Positions 25,676 through 37,800 of a DNA stretch of 64,000 bases are shown here, piece by piece. Made by a program: the position numbers and the translations under genes. The DNA is taken from positions 1,549,445 through 1,613,444 of the forward strand of contig JAQFVV010006216.1 in NCBI GenBank assembly GCA_028023455.1, read 5' to 3'. The notes below the pieces were generated by a model. The model saw nothing but the letters and a program-made list of their open reading frames with translations. It searched no databases and was not told the origin of the DNA. The stretch's first letter is position 1, and the number at the start of each line of letters is the position of its first letter. This DNA comes from Epiperipatus broadwayi (Eukaryota; Onychophora; Udeonychophora; Euonychophora; Peripatidae).

Positions 25676-28045
25676 ATGGAATTTTCAGTCTTAAGTAAAT
25701 TTTGGCTAATTAAGGAATGGCGAAAACAAAGCAAGAAATTGATTTGTGAAAGCTGCCGATTACATGAAAAAAGTGTAAAGTGTTTTGTGTTTTCCTAAAT
25801 ACTGTAATATTCATTTGAATAAATGTCTTAGATTTTTCTCAAATAATATGTTTAAAATTAAATCAATTATTTTGGACAATATAATAAGGCAATGTAAAAA
25901 AAAATTTTATGACGTTAAAAAATATTTAACGGCTATTGAACATTTAATAAATATGAATGAATGGAATCAACGGAATGTATTTTATATACATTGTCAAGTT
26001 GGATTTAAAAAATGTCGACAAAATTGGATTAAGAAATTTGATAAGAAAATTGACTTTTTGTATAATTGTTATTATCCAAATAATTATGGTGATGATAAAT
26101 ACGTGAATTTAACAGATGAAAAAATTAGTTTTACACAAAAATATGTATTACAATATGGTTCAAAGTATGTAGGAAGTGTATGGAAAGATTTTAACATGGA
26201 ATTGATTGCATCAGTGCAGAAAGTTTTTGATGATAATATTAATTTACAATATTGTAGTAATATTATTAAAGAGATTTCTAAATATAAAATAAATACTAAT
26301 AGATATGATCAGGCATGGAATTTGGCTATTTCTGAATTTAAAAATCTTCTTAGAACTGAGCAAAATATATGTTTGAAAGAAGACAAAGTTTACGAATATG
26401 TTTTATTAAAAAAATGCATATAACGATAAAATTGAAATACAAATGAGTATATTGGGATTTGATATTATTGATAGTTATAATATGGAGAGACAATGTGTGA
26501 AATTTATAAATAATATTTTAAAGAAGGCTAAAAGTCATTTTATGAATAGTTGTACATACTATGATATATATTCATTTACATCTATATGCCCAAGAATATT
26601 TGCTAATATTAAACTTCAAAAAGTAGGAAATCCTTTTAGATTGATGGTTGATTTTGGTGGGTCATTTATGTATAAAACAGCTAAATATGTTGGTAAATTG
26701 TTACAAGATATGTTGAGTTTTGAAAAATATACAATTGCAACTTCTTATGAATTTGTTGATAGAATTAAAAATATATGATAATGATCTGTTAGCTTCATTA
26801 GATGTAATGGAATTATATGGATCAATTGGTCATCTTGAATCTATAAATTTAATTGAAATTGAACTAATTAATATGTCTGTAAATAAACATTTAATAAATT
26901 TTACTAAAATTCATAAGTGATAATATTATTGCAATATATAATGATAGGTTTAATAAAATGGGTTGGGATTACCTATGGTAACACAAATTTGTAATTTTAC
27001 ATTGACAAAATATGAAGATATTATATTTAATTCTTATAATTTTGAAGATATTAAAATTTATACTAGATATGTTGATGATGTTTTTGTTTGTGGTCCTAAA
27101 GACATTATTGAGGTTCTTTTCTATAATTTGAATAATTTAAACAATTTAAAATGGACTATTTAAAGATGCAACTGATTTAAATTATAAATTAATTTTCAAA
27201 CCTATTGGAGAAAGAGGATATATTCATTTTAAATCACGTGTTCGAATGATATATAAAATGGCAAGTCTGAAATCATTTTTGCATTGCAATGATGAATTAT
27301 GTAAATATAAAAGTGATAAAATTTTAAATATTGAACTCTTTGCTAATGAACTTTTAAAGGTTGGTTATGATAAAAACCAAATATTGTGTACAGTAAATTC
27401 ATTTAATAATAAAAAGAGTGTTTGCAGTGTTACTTTAGATAATAAAAATGGATATTTATGCTGTTTAAAAATAGCATGCAATCTAAATTAATTAAGAATA
27501 TATTTAAAGAAAAGAATAATATTTCATTTTGTGTTCCACTGAATGTTAATCGATTGATTAATAATTCTAAGAGTATAATTCCTAAATTGCAAAGAAGTAA
27601 CATAATTTATCAGATTTCATGTGGATGTCAAAAATTATATATCAGTGAATCGAGATGTTCTGTGGAGAAAAGATTGAAGGAGCATCAATTATTATATAAT
27701 TGAATTAAAAATAATGCAAATAGTCAATTTAATATAGCTTTGGTATTCTTTGACCATGAAAAGACTTGTAATTATAGATTTACATTTAATAGTAGTAAAA
27801 TAAAAATATTAATGGAAGAAAGAAATCATAAAAAGAGAAAAATTAAAGAGGCAATTTTGATTGATAAATATAAGGATGATGTCATTAATAGGCAAGATGC
27901 AAATACAGCCATACACATCTTATGGAAATATATGTAACATTAAGTTTAAAAATTAAAAATTCAGTTAAAGCTGACACGGATTACAACGTAATCATAAGCA
28001 CTACAAAAGAATTTAAACTACAATATTGTATTTACCGTTAAATTG
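25676..28045 (+). pseudogene. Penelope-like element copy C: nearly full length, multiply broken
   Basis: From an ATG at 25676 the coding line passes through several frames (breaks near 25795, 26420, 26778, 26920, 27163, 27491 and 27703). In order it shows a helical N-terminal region (25785-26420); a reverse transcriptase with CPRIFANIKLQKVGNPFRLM near 26590 (equivalent to the PKIHK-GNPLRPI block), LLASLDVMELYGSI near 26785 with the first catalytic Asp, GLPMVTQICNF near 26965, and YVDDVFVC near 27067 with the DD pair; then a connecting region; then a GIY-YIG-type C-terminus (ISCGCQKLYISES, KRLKEH) ending at 27937. A deletion just after 27160 removes the FLDLQ block that copy A retains. This family couples a reverse transcriptase to a GIY-YIG nuclease. 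No frame is open enough for activity. Confidence 0.88.
27963..28004 (+). ncRNA. Hammerhead-ribozyme-like core, copy C
   Basis: Reads CTGACACG, GATTACAACGTAATC, ATAAGCACTAC. Stem II is perfect (GATTAC/GTAATC), while GAAA has decayed to ATAA. It lies just after the copy C stop codon, at the same place as in copies A and B. Confidence 0.5.
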
Positions 28046-28065
28046 ATTATATATATATATTATAA

Positions 28066-28399
28066 TTGAATATTTATAAATACAGTAATTAAATATATGT
28101 AAAGTGCAACTTTAAAAATTTTATCAACTTAGGAGTGCTTTTGACTATCCTCATAGACTTTATTAACTAGATATATGTAAAGTATAACTTTAAAAATTTT
28201 ATCCACTTAGGAGCCCTTTTGACTATCCTCATAGTCTTTGTTAACTAACAAAGACTACGAGGATAGTCGAAAGTGCTACAGAGTGGATAAAAATTTTAAA
28301 GTTATACTTTACGTATATAGTCAAAAGCGCACCTAAGTGGATACAATTTTTAAAGTTATACTTTACATATATCTAATTACTGTATTTATAAATATTCAA
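28066..28399. repeat. Palindromic repeat with dimeric arms, 334 bp
   Basis: TTGAATATTTATAAATACAG at 28066 is the inverted match of CTGTATTTATAAATATTCAA ending at 28399. The left arm holds two direct copies of a unit of about 83 bp (AAGTATAACTTTAAAAATTT, CACTTAGGAGC, TTGACTATCCTCATAG). The right arm holds the same inverted, with about 26 bp missing. The centre is TAGTCTTTGTTA, AC, TAACAAAGACTA at 28232-28257. It follows the 3' end of the Penelope-like copy C almost directly. Confidence 0.85.
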
Positions 28400-28404
28400 T
28401 GATA

Positions 28405-28409
28405 AGATT

Positions 28410-28448
<39 letters not shown>

Positions 28449-28478
28449 CTATATCATATATATATATATATATATATC
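28405..28478. repeat. (TA)n microsatellite pair
   Basis: Two TA runs separated by AAATCTATATC-like sequence. Confidence 0.9.
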
Positions 28479-28901
28479 ATTAGTTCCATCTTCAGATCAT
28501 GATTTCAAGCTGATATGCTATCATCAGTGAAGGATAGGAATAAGAAACTATATCTAAACACTAACTCTGAGTGTTTATGAAACAATTTCTATTCAGCTTG
28601 CAAGCGTGAATTTTTTAGACACGTAATGTCTTCAAACTCAGCATATCAAGCCATATAGCTATATGGGTCTGACATCAGTTCAGTATCACCACATAGTAGA
28701 AGCCTCTGCAATATATATCATTGCAAGAAAACATCAAAGGTACATTTATGAAAAACAAAAAAACTTAAACTTGCTAATGCTTATATTTATGATCAATAGA
28801 TAGCGTCTTACCAAAAACACCGTCAAAGCGTATGTTTGTTTACATAAACATCAGAGTAAGCATTCACTATCTCTATTGTTAGTTTCACCTTCAGATCATG
28901 A
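28479..28901. repeat. Segment bounded by ~25 bp direct repeats
   Basis: AGTTCCATCTTCAGATCATGAT at the left edge (broken: AGTTCCATC, TTCAGATCATGAT) and AGTTTCACC, TTCAGATCATGAT at the right edge are direct repeats bounding about 400 bp of non-coding sequence. It could be an old insertion, or two solo copies of a short repeat. No class is recognised. Confidence 0.5.
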
Positions 28902-28913
28902 TATATATATATA

Positions 28914-30268
28914 CACACCTGGGTCTCATTTTACGCGATAGATAGGTTCCTCAGAAAACACGCGCAAACGAAATCGCGCAAAAATAGACGTAACTTACAT
29001 TGAAAAAGGGGGGATGCGGTCTGTGATTTTTCAAAATTCGTGTAAAAGCAAAGCACCAACGTAAAATTACTTTAAAATTCGCGCAAAAAAAAAAATAAGG
29101 AAAGAAAATATGACTAATAAAAAATTTCAAATTTGAAAAAAATTGATACAAGACAAACTTTTTTTAACTATAATATTTAATTTTATTCAAAACAATATAC
29201 TTTTATGCATAATTTACATTTTTTTATACACGTTTTAATTATTATCGCTATTTGCAAAAAACACATTCGTTTGCACTCTCATGTTGTGTTAATAGATTCG
29301 CGTAAAAGCAAAACACCAACATAAAGTTACTTTAAAATTCACGCAAAAAAAAATAAGGAAAGAAAATATGACTAATAAAAAATTTCAAATTTGAAAAAAA
29401 TTGATAGAAGACAAACTTTTTTTAACTATAATATTTAATTTTATTCAAAATAATATATTTTTATGCATAATTTACATTTTTTATATACGTTTTAATTATT
29501 ATCACTATTTGCGAAAAACACATTCGTTTGCACTCTCATGTTGTGTTAATAGTTTTCTGTTGACAACGTAATTAATCTTTGAGACGATGATTTTATTAAT
29601 TGTTTATGAACTTAGACTTATGATAATAAAAAGACATTTATTCACCACTGCTGGGAAAAATTTAATTAAAACTAACAACTAAATATTGAATTCTTATTTT
29701 TGTCTTTAATTTTCAATTCGTTTAAAAATCAAGTTTCGTTTTACTTCACATTAATTTCAAGTTGCCATAAGTAATTTTTAAATTATTAATTACAATTAAA
29801 AATCAGATTTTAATTTTTAATTATCAAATTTAATTGTGCCCACTGCTATTACTGACCTTTTAAAAATAAACTTGTGGACCCTAAATGAAAAAATAATTGA
29901 TTACGTTCTTTTTTAAAAAGCAAAAACAGAATGTGATTTAAAATGCAAAATTAACACGCACAATGTTTGAACAAATTTACATTATAATCTTCTAAAATTG
30001 AATGTGTGTATACATAAAATGTGGAAATCATGATTTTAATTTCATTATTGCATAAAATCTTACTATTATAAAGCACTGAAAATATTGAAATTACTAAGAT
30101 GAAAGTCGAATTCCAATAATGTGCTATTACTTTCAATATAACATAAGTGCGCAAAATTTATTATTTAAAGTAATAGCGCATTATCGTAGTTCGACTTCCG
30201 GTGAAACATGAATTGCGTAACTTCAAAATCGTGTTAAATAAGTCTACGTAAAAAGAGACCCAGGTGTG
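28914..30268. mobile_element. Non-autonomous DNA transposon, pogo/Tigger-like, 1355 bp
   Basis: The left end reads CACACCTGGGTCTCATTTTA. The right end, reverse-complemented, reads CACACCTGGGTCTCTTTTTA; 21 of the first 22 bases agree. Both ends are flanked by TA (28912-28913 and 30269-30270), the target duplication of the Tc1/mariner/pogo group. The sub-terminal sequence, with GATAGATAGGTTCCTCAGAA and repeated GCGCAAA/ATCGCGC, recalls Tigger/pogo ends. No transposase frame is present, so it would need one in trans. The flanking DNA is TA repeat, so the TA duplication is weak evidence alone; the terminal inverted repeats carry the call. Confidence 0.8.
29036..29552. repeat. 260 bp tandem duplication inside the pogo-like element
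   Basis: Units 29036-29295 and 29296-29552 share GTAAAAGCAAA, AAATTTCAAATTTGAAAAAA and the end CACTCTCATGTTGTGTTAAT, with few differences. The duplication arose after, or travels with, the transposon. Confidence 0.93.
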
Positions 30269-30269
30269 T

Positions 30270-32390
30270 ATATATATTGTTATAGATAGAGCTGCACTTG
30301 GGTAGCCAAAAATGTAATGGAAACATTCAGATAATGATTAGAATTACTTCCTTTCATGCACCACAAATGAATTTATACAAATCTAAACTCACATCACAAT
30401 AGACTCATGAATTTATAAGCCTCCAATGAGCTTATTCATTGAAAAGTATTTTATTTGGTAAATAAAAAAATCCAGTAAATAAATGATTTATTATTTAATG
30501 AATAAGTAGTTTGGAATATATAAATCAGTGATTTTGACATAATATGATTTGTAGATTTTAAATTGGAGCTTTTGCAGAATCAGTATGTCTCACACTTATG
30601 GGTCTCACACCATTTTGTTACATTTAAAATGATGTATAAATTTTTTTTGTATGATAAAATTAATTATTTATGATTTTTTTTTGAGATGCAATTCTTAGAT
30701 TTAGCTTTTGTAAAATGTTTTTGCCATTAAAATGGACTGTCTCCCTGCTTGCTGAGATTATTCAATTGCCAATGTATGCATTTGTAACCCTTCTCTTTGT
30801 TCAAAAAGATGTTTCCTTTCTTTTTTTGAAATGCATTTTTTTTTCCTTTTTTAAGATTTAGCATTCATAAAATGTGTGGACTCTCTCAGATTGCTTTGAT
30901 TTCCAATGTATGTAGTCTAAGTCTTTTTTGTAGAAGATAGTTTTTGATAAGTCAGATCATTGCCCCCAAAAAGTTAGTGACATTTTATTTGCAGAACAAG
31001 CATGGGTATTGCACCTATGCCTTCTTCATGATCAGAGTTTGAACTTGGAATCAATGTTGATAAGTCATTCTGGAGAGGAATTCAGTGAGTAGTGATCATT
31101 ATTACTTGTTTTTTGTTATTTTTTATTACTTAATTTTTATATAATGAAATATGTATAGAAAAGCAATAAATATGTTATTGAATTTTAGGCAATTTACATT
31201 TCAATGACAATAAAAACATGCACTCTCAGCTATTCCACTATCATATATAATCTCCCCCACACATATATAATCAGTTCTCATGTTTATTTTGATGTTTATT
31301 GACTTAGTTACAGTATTTATTCATTTTATATTTGAGAAATTTTTGTTTCACTTTTTTTTTTTTGAGTACACATTTTACTTGAAAAGAATACATATTTTAG
31401 GTCATACCCAATTTTTCAATAATATAATAATTAATATATAATAACACATTGCAATTTACTAAAATTCCCTTTGCATAATATCTTGTAAACAATTCCTGTT
31501 ATTTTTCCCTTCTAAAAATCAAACATATTTCTAACAGATACCCTGCATGGAAGAACAACCAAATATTTCTAGCAGATATCCTGATATGGAAGGATAGGAT
31601 TTAGGTCAGTTAGTAAAAATGGAAGTCACCAATCACATTTTTTTTGTAATTTTAACAGTGAAAAATTATCTCAGGTAAGTGATATTATATATCAGTTTTT
31701 CCAGAATTTTATGACAAATGAGATAAAGCCATCTATCAAATTGTCATTTTAACACATAACTTTCAAAATTTAGAATTTGTGAACTAATATAAAAATAAAC
31801 ATGTTTAAAAGTATTAAAATATCTTTTTAAAATTTTTTTAAGATAATGGCTATTTATCAGTTTTATTACATTTTTTCATATTTTCTCTTTCTAACAATGT
31901 ATATTTTTTAGATTTATTGTATTCAAACAGAAGATATGTTATAAATTATATTTGTTATAATTTTTTTTAAATTCAAGATGAAAGTGTGGCAGTCTAAAAG
32001 TTAAATTCAACAACTGTAACTTAAAATAATCCATTGCATTACAATAATCTGTTCATGTTAGATTTACATTTCTAAAATGTGCTCTACATCTTAAAGACTA
32101 TTAAACATGCATGTTCAGAAGAAGGTTATTCTATACAATCGTTCATATATTATGAAACATTTTCTTTTTTAAATATCTCTTATATCTTAGATCAAGTAAT
32201 GCTTTCATCATAGTGATTAATTTATATATTTAAAATAAACTTTAAATGTTAACTATGTTTTTGATTTTCATTTGCTTTTTAAATATTAATGTCAATGATC
32301 AGTTTAAGTCTTGCTTAATCTATTAATTAGGTCAGTGTTGATCAATATAAACCACTAATAATTTAAATTTAAAAAAAAAATCCTAGATGT
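30270..32390. other. AT-rich DNA with a diverged tandem repeat
   Basis: No gene recognised. At 30672-30790 and 30820-30930 two related stretches share TTTTTTTGAGATGCA/TTTTTTTGAAATGCA, AGATTTAGC, TAAAATG, TGGACT and CCAATGTATG, indicating an old direct duplication of about 150 bp. Confidence 0.5.
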
Positions 32391-32528
32391 CTATCATCAT
32401 CATCATAATCATAATCATCATCATCTTCTTCGTCCTCCTTCTTCTTCTTCCTTCTTCTTCCTCCTCCTTCTCCTCTTCCTTCTTCCCTCCTCCTCCTTCT
32501 ACTTCTTCCTCCTCCTCCTTTTTCTTTT
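32391..32528. repeat. Polypyrimidine (TCA/TCT/TCC)n tract
   Basis: ATC/TCA repeats pass into an impure CTT/CCT tract of about 100 bases, with nearly all pyrimidines on the plus strand. Such tracts can form triplex DNA. Confidence 0.92.
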
Positions 32529-32799
32529 GAATATTGAAAATAGAGTCAAAGTTGGTTTAGCAAAGAAATTTAGAAATTATTTGTTCATATTAGTGTTTGC
32601 TAGTAAGTTAACATTTAACATTTAGATTGCAGTTTCATTCTTCCACAATATTTTTTAAACAATCCCAGAATGCTACACGATAATGTAAGATTCCATGGAC
32701 ATTATTAGCAGATAGTTTCCAACTATTCATTTTTATTAAACACTACAATTCATATCAAATCCAAAGGTCCGATGACTTCAAATGGTTCGGCATAGTATT

Positions 32800-34590
32800 T
32801 ATTGTTGTCCATCTGATTTATTCTTGCATTTATTCAGATCGACATGTTACTCAATATACTGGAAGAACACCAAGTGTCTTTGTCATACCTTCAAATGATT
32901 AAGAACCTTCTCCAAAATTTTTGAGTGTTTCTCTCTTTGGATGGTCGAGTTGCCCGAGAATTTCTGTCCTGTGTTTCCATCCTGCAGGGCTCTCCATTAA
33001 ATGCACTTCTCTTCATGGCCTTTATCAATCCAATGTTATTGAGCATTGAGGCTATTTTCCCTGGGATAGCCATTCTGTGCTGAATGAGAACATTTGCCAC
33101 ATCTACTACATGGATGATGTGGTGGTGTTTCTCTCATCTCAGGATAAATTGACTAAGTTAGAGGAATTTTTGGACCAGTTTGATTGCCAATTTGGTATAA
33201 GAATCAATAAGAGGAAGTCAGCATTGTGGTCCATCTTGACAGGTCAGAAGATCCCAGGTGACTTTGATGCCCCCCTCTAAAATTTCTCGATTTCCATCTG
33301 GCACCCCCCCATCAATTATAAAAAAAGAGTTACAAAACTCTCTCCTCATCAAGATTGACAATACAGTAACATTGCTTTCCATCTCTCTCTTTTTGGGAAA
33401 ATTAGTTTCTTGAATTCAGTAGTTTATGCCAAGATCCTCTACTACCTAGCTGGATTTCTCTATGGAGGTTTTCATCAAAAAAATTGAAATGATATGCAGA
33501 AGACTTTGCTCAACATCTCTCCCTTCATTCTCTTAGAATCTTCAACATCCTACAGACTCACAATGTTTTATTTAAACTTTTCAGAGACAATCCTGATATG
33601 GAATGTCCTTTCCCAATGGAAAAGGTCAATTGACTATCTCCCAGATATCAAAGAATATGGTTGCAACAGCAAGTTATAGTCATTATTCAGAACATCAAAA
33701 CAACTGGATCCCTTTTTCATGATAAACTTACCTACTGGGAAGTCTACCATCTCATATTCCCTGTTAAGACTAAGATAACCAGCTAGCTCCCTATTGGGAT
33801 TCAGCACTTTTTTAAAAATTGACCAAGTTACTCAAACTCAGCCTAAATTTGTTGACTTTCTGATAAAAGTCATCCTTGGTGCTCTCCCTACAGGGGCCTT
33901 CTGATGTTACAAAAGAAGATATAACACCAACACAATTTGTCTGCTATGCCTCAATCAGAAAAAAAACTATCACACATATTCTGGAAGAATGTAAATTATG
34001 AAAGCATCTCCAAACTCTAGCCCTTCACCAAACTGATAACACGGATCCTGCAACGTGTTGCTCAAATCAGCTGTTCAGAAGCGACATTTCAGACAGATTT
34101 GGCTAGCTTCCTTTGTCATCTGATCTGTCTGATGCAAGATTATATTTGAAAAAGGTAAACGCTGTTCCATTGAAGAACTTTTTAATAGAACCCTACACAA
34201 TATCGATGAAGATGATAAGCAGACTTGTCAATCCTGGCTGGCTGATCACACATGAGGCCAGACCAGGCTTTAGTTTGATACACCCTCACCATAAAAGATC
34301 ATAGTTATATATCTTTGTATTTATTTGTTAACTTTTATTTGTAACCCTGACCGAACAGACTTGGAGCCAGACCTGATTTTAGCTTGACTCTTCTGGGCCA
34401 CACAAATATAGTTATTCCCTCTTGTTGATCCTAGTGCCTTGTCACCCAGCTCTAAAATGTATCAATTAATTGTTATATTATTTATGTAACCCTTATAATT
34501 TATTTCATTTAATCATTGTATATCTCTGTTACATTTTCCCTATGTTTTGCCTAATATGAATGTGAATAAAATTTGTTTTTGAAAGTAAAA
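32800..34590 (+). pseudogene. Decayed non-LTR retrotransposon (LINE): RT to 3' end
   Basis: Near 32975-33050 one frame reads ILQGSPLNALLFMAFINPML, the reverse transcriptase block with QG-PL. A frame change follows and 33101-33230 reads YMDDVVVFLSSQDKL then FGIRINKRKSALW, the catalytic DD block and the next conserved block. Further on, around 33938-33990, ICLLC and an H/C-rich stretch (NYHTYSGRM) resemble the Cys-His motif near the C-terminus of many LINEs. The 3' end is likely near 34590, with AATAAAATTTGTTTTTGAAA. Many stops and frame changes; upstream domains are absent. The clade cannot be fixed by eye. Confidence 0.75.
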
Positions 34591-34594
34591 TTCA

Positions 34595-37500
34595 TTTTTT
34601 CATTATTTTAAAAATTCAACATTATTTTAAGGTTTGTCATTTTTTTAATGGGAATTAATGTCACAAAAAAAGAATAGTTTTTCATCTTCATCTGTCACAA
34701 ATTGTGTACATTATCTCCACATGTCTTTATCTCTTATGGTCCTCTATTTTTATATCTTTAATATTATTATTTTCTAACAAACAGATTTCCAACTTAAACA
34801 CTGCTTGAACAAATAACTTTCAAATCATAATGTGTGATTAAAATAGATTCTTCTAGTAATTCTTATTATTCTGATAATTCATAATTCTTGCTTCATTTTC
34901 TAATTTCCTAGCATTTAAAGCAAAATTCTGTAAAGAGTTCTTTTGATAATGAAAGAATAATATTTTTAATGGGTTTGAAAATAAATAGTATTTTTGACAA
35001 TGGAATTAAAATTTCTACTGAAAAAAAAAAAACAAATCCATGAAATTTTCATTGCTATGCAATTTTTTTTTCTTTGAAAACACCATGCAAACACTTTTTT
35101 CAATTTTGATATCAATAAATAAAACCATTTTTCATTATGTATTTAAAATTTATATTTGAGTACTAAAAACAGAAATATACATATATGATGTATTGTAGTG
35201 TATAAAACATCTGTCTCTTATACTTACAACTTGGAGATTGAAAGTCAAGTGAAACTTAAGTTTTTTCCAGCTAGTAGACGATTTTCAAATAAGAGTTTTC
35301 AAATAGCTATCATGTAGCCACACACAGCTACCACCTACCTAATTGTTAATCACTAAAGCGGTATCAAGGATTTTAAAAAAAAAAAAAAGAGGCGAAGGGG
35401 AGAATAAAATAAGAATAAAAAGTCACAAACGTTGTCTGCTTTTTCCCAAAAAAGAATTACAATGAAAAATCATAAAACACTGACCATAGAGCAGATGATT
35501 GTCTGACCATTAAGGGGGCAATCATTGCTTTTTTACGGAGAAATTTTTTTAAACTTCGGCTTAAGGAGAACTTTTATTTATATGCATGACATATTTATTT
35601 AATATACTCTACAATATATATTTTTATGTGTGTTTGTTAAAGATAAATCAGATAATACTAGATGCTACATAAAAATTTATTTTTAGATATAATAATAATA
35701 AAATATAAAAAGAAACAGTCAATTCCTAGTTTCATTTTTTGTTAACATTAAATCTTAAAATAATCAAACTTATCCCAAAGTGTTTGGGAGATTTAAATTT
35801 GTTTCATGCAATAAAATAATTTTATATTTGCGACATTGACTTTTAAAAAAAATACATTAGTTTAATAACTTCAAAAGCAATTGGAAATGTCACTTTAAAA
35901 TTGTAATAGCAGTTAAAACAGCCTTCATTGCCGCGAATCTAATTTTAACAACACCACCAATAACAATAAAATAAAAAAAAAGCAATCTGGAAAAAAAAAA
36001 AAAAAACAGGTCATAAATCTTAATCTTCGTTTAGAAAATTCAAATTTCAATACTTGTTCTTTCTTATCTCTGTGTAAAATGCAATGAGATTTAAGTAAAA
36101 ATAAACTTCTTATAACCCTCATTCCTAATTCTTTTTATCTATAGAATGTTTATCAATTGCAACAGTATTTTTTACTTTTTCTACATTAAAATTCGTCGAT
36201 ATATATACACAAGTACTGAGATTTTCTTACTGATGCATGTCGAAACAGTTAAAAATAATAAGTAATTTTATGTCAAATTTTCAATAGTAAAATAGTCATT
36301 CATCCAGTCACTCACAAAATACAAAAGCACTGATTAAAAAAAAACTAGATACTACATATAAAATTTCATTTTGGAAAAAAAAAATTCTTTTTTTTTCCCC
36401 ATGCGAGAAGAGCTATTTCTCTTTATATGCAAAAAGGAAGCAGAGCTCGGTTCTGATGGAATTCTTTAATTCATTTTATTATAAATTAAATAGTTATTAT
36501 TTGGTTCTTTCTAAAGGGAAAATAATTGTAATAAAGTATGTCACAAACTTATTTCCTTTTCTTGTCTGACGCTAGTTTTAAACAAAAAAGATCTTTATGT
36601 TCTAAGTATTCTGTTAGATAACCCAACTAAATGAATGCTTATGCATTCATAATTAAAGAATAAAAGTTTAAAGTAATGTGGATAGGTTAGAAGAAAGGCA
36701 AACATAAGATGTGCTGTACTCTGAGTAAACGTTTTTCAATCTTATAAATTAAATAACTGATACAAGATATATGTGGGCTAACAACATAGTTAAATTTTTC
36801 CTAATATAAAAAATAAATATTTATGAACATTTTTTAATATTATATATATATATAATTCATATGCAAATAAAATAGGCATGTACCTGAAAAAAAAATTAAA
36901 TGAACTAGTGCAACTTGTATGAAATGTGTTTTCTACCCAAAGATATGCAGCTATGGAATATTATGATAAAGTAATCACATTTGATTATCATCAATAATAG
37001 TTTGTTCTTTGAAGCCAATCTCGTCACGCAATTTAATTTAACATGTTAATTTTAAAGTTTATCATAAACTTTGATGAGCCCTTACTTTAAGATACAATAA
37101 ACTTCATTTTATCCAAATTTTTAATCTCATTAAAAACATGTTTTCTAATAGAATGATTGTCATTATGTTTAATTCTAATAAGCAATTATGCATAATCTTT
37201 AATTGTCAAAATATTTTAGTTATTTTTATTTTGTTAATTTATTATTAGCACCCTCTATTATTAAGTAATCATTTACAACAACTAAAACACATTTTCTAAT
37301 TACCTATAAATATTTTTGCCAATTCCTTTTTAGCTTAATGAATAACATGAATACATGTCAGTCAGTAATTAAAACAAGAAAGATTAATAGTATCTTTTAC
37401 ATTTTGATTTCCTTTAATTATACTAAAAAGATTTTCATAACATGTTACTCATAATTATATTAAGTTATATGTCAATATGGGTATTAATTTCCCGGCTATC

Positions 37501-37795
37501 ACCTTTTTCTCCTTTTCTACATCTTTTACTACTATAACTGTCCAATGAAAATATCATTAAATGAATATAAAAATTATATAACCTATATATGATTTATTTA
37601 GATGACTCTGACCAAATTGCATTCTTGTTATTAATAATAAAAAAAAAAGTTTTTTAGTTTACACAATATATAACAAAACATGAGCACCATTCTACTCTAT
37701 TATCTATAACAAACTTGAGTAATTAGTAACTATAAAATAATTAATTTAAATCATTATCACTAGATGGATTTATGCATATTTACTATTACAATATT
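34595..37795. other. 3.2 kb AT-rich DNA, nothing recognised
   Basis: Contains poly-A runs near 35370, 35990 and 36370 and short TA runs. No coding similarity or larger repeat seen. Confidence 0.5.
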
Positions 37796-37800
37796 GTAAA

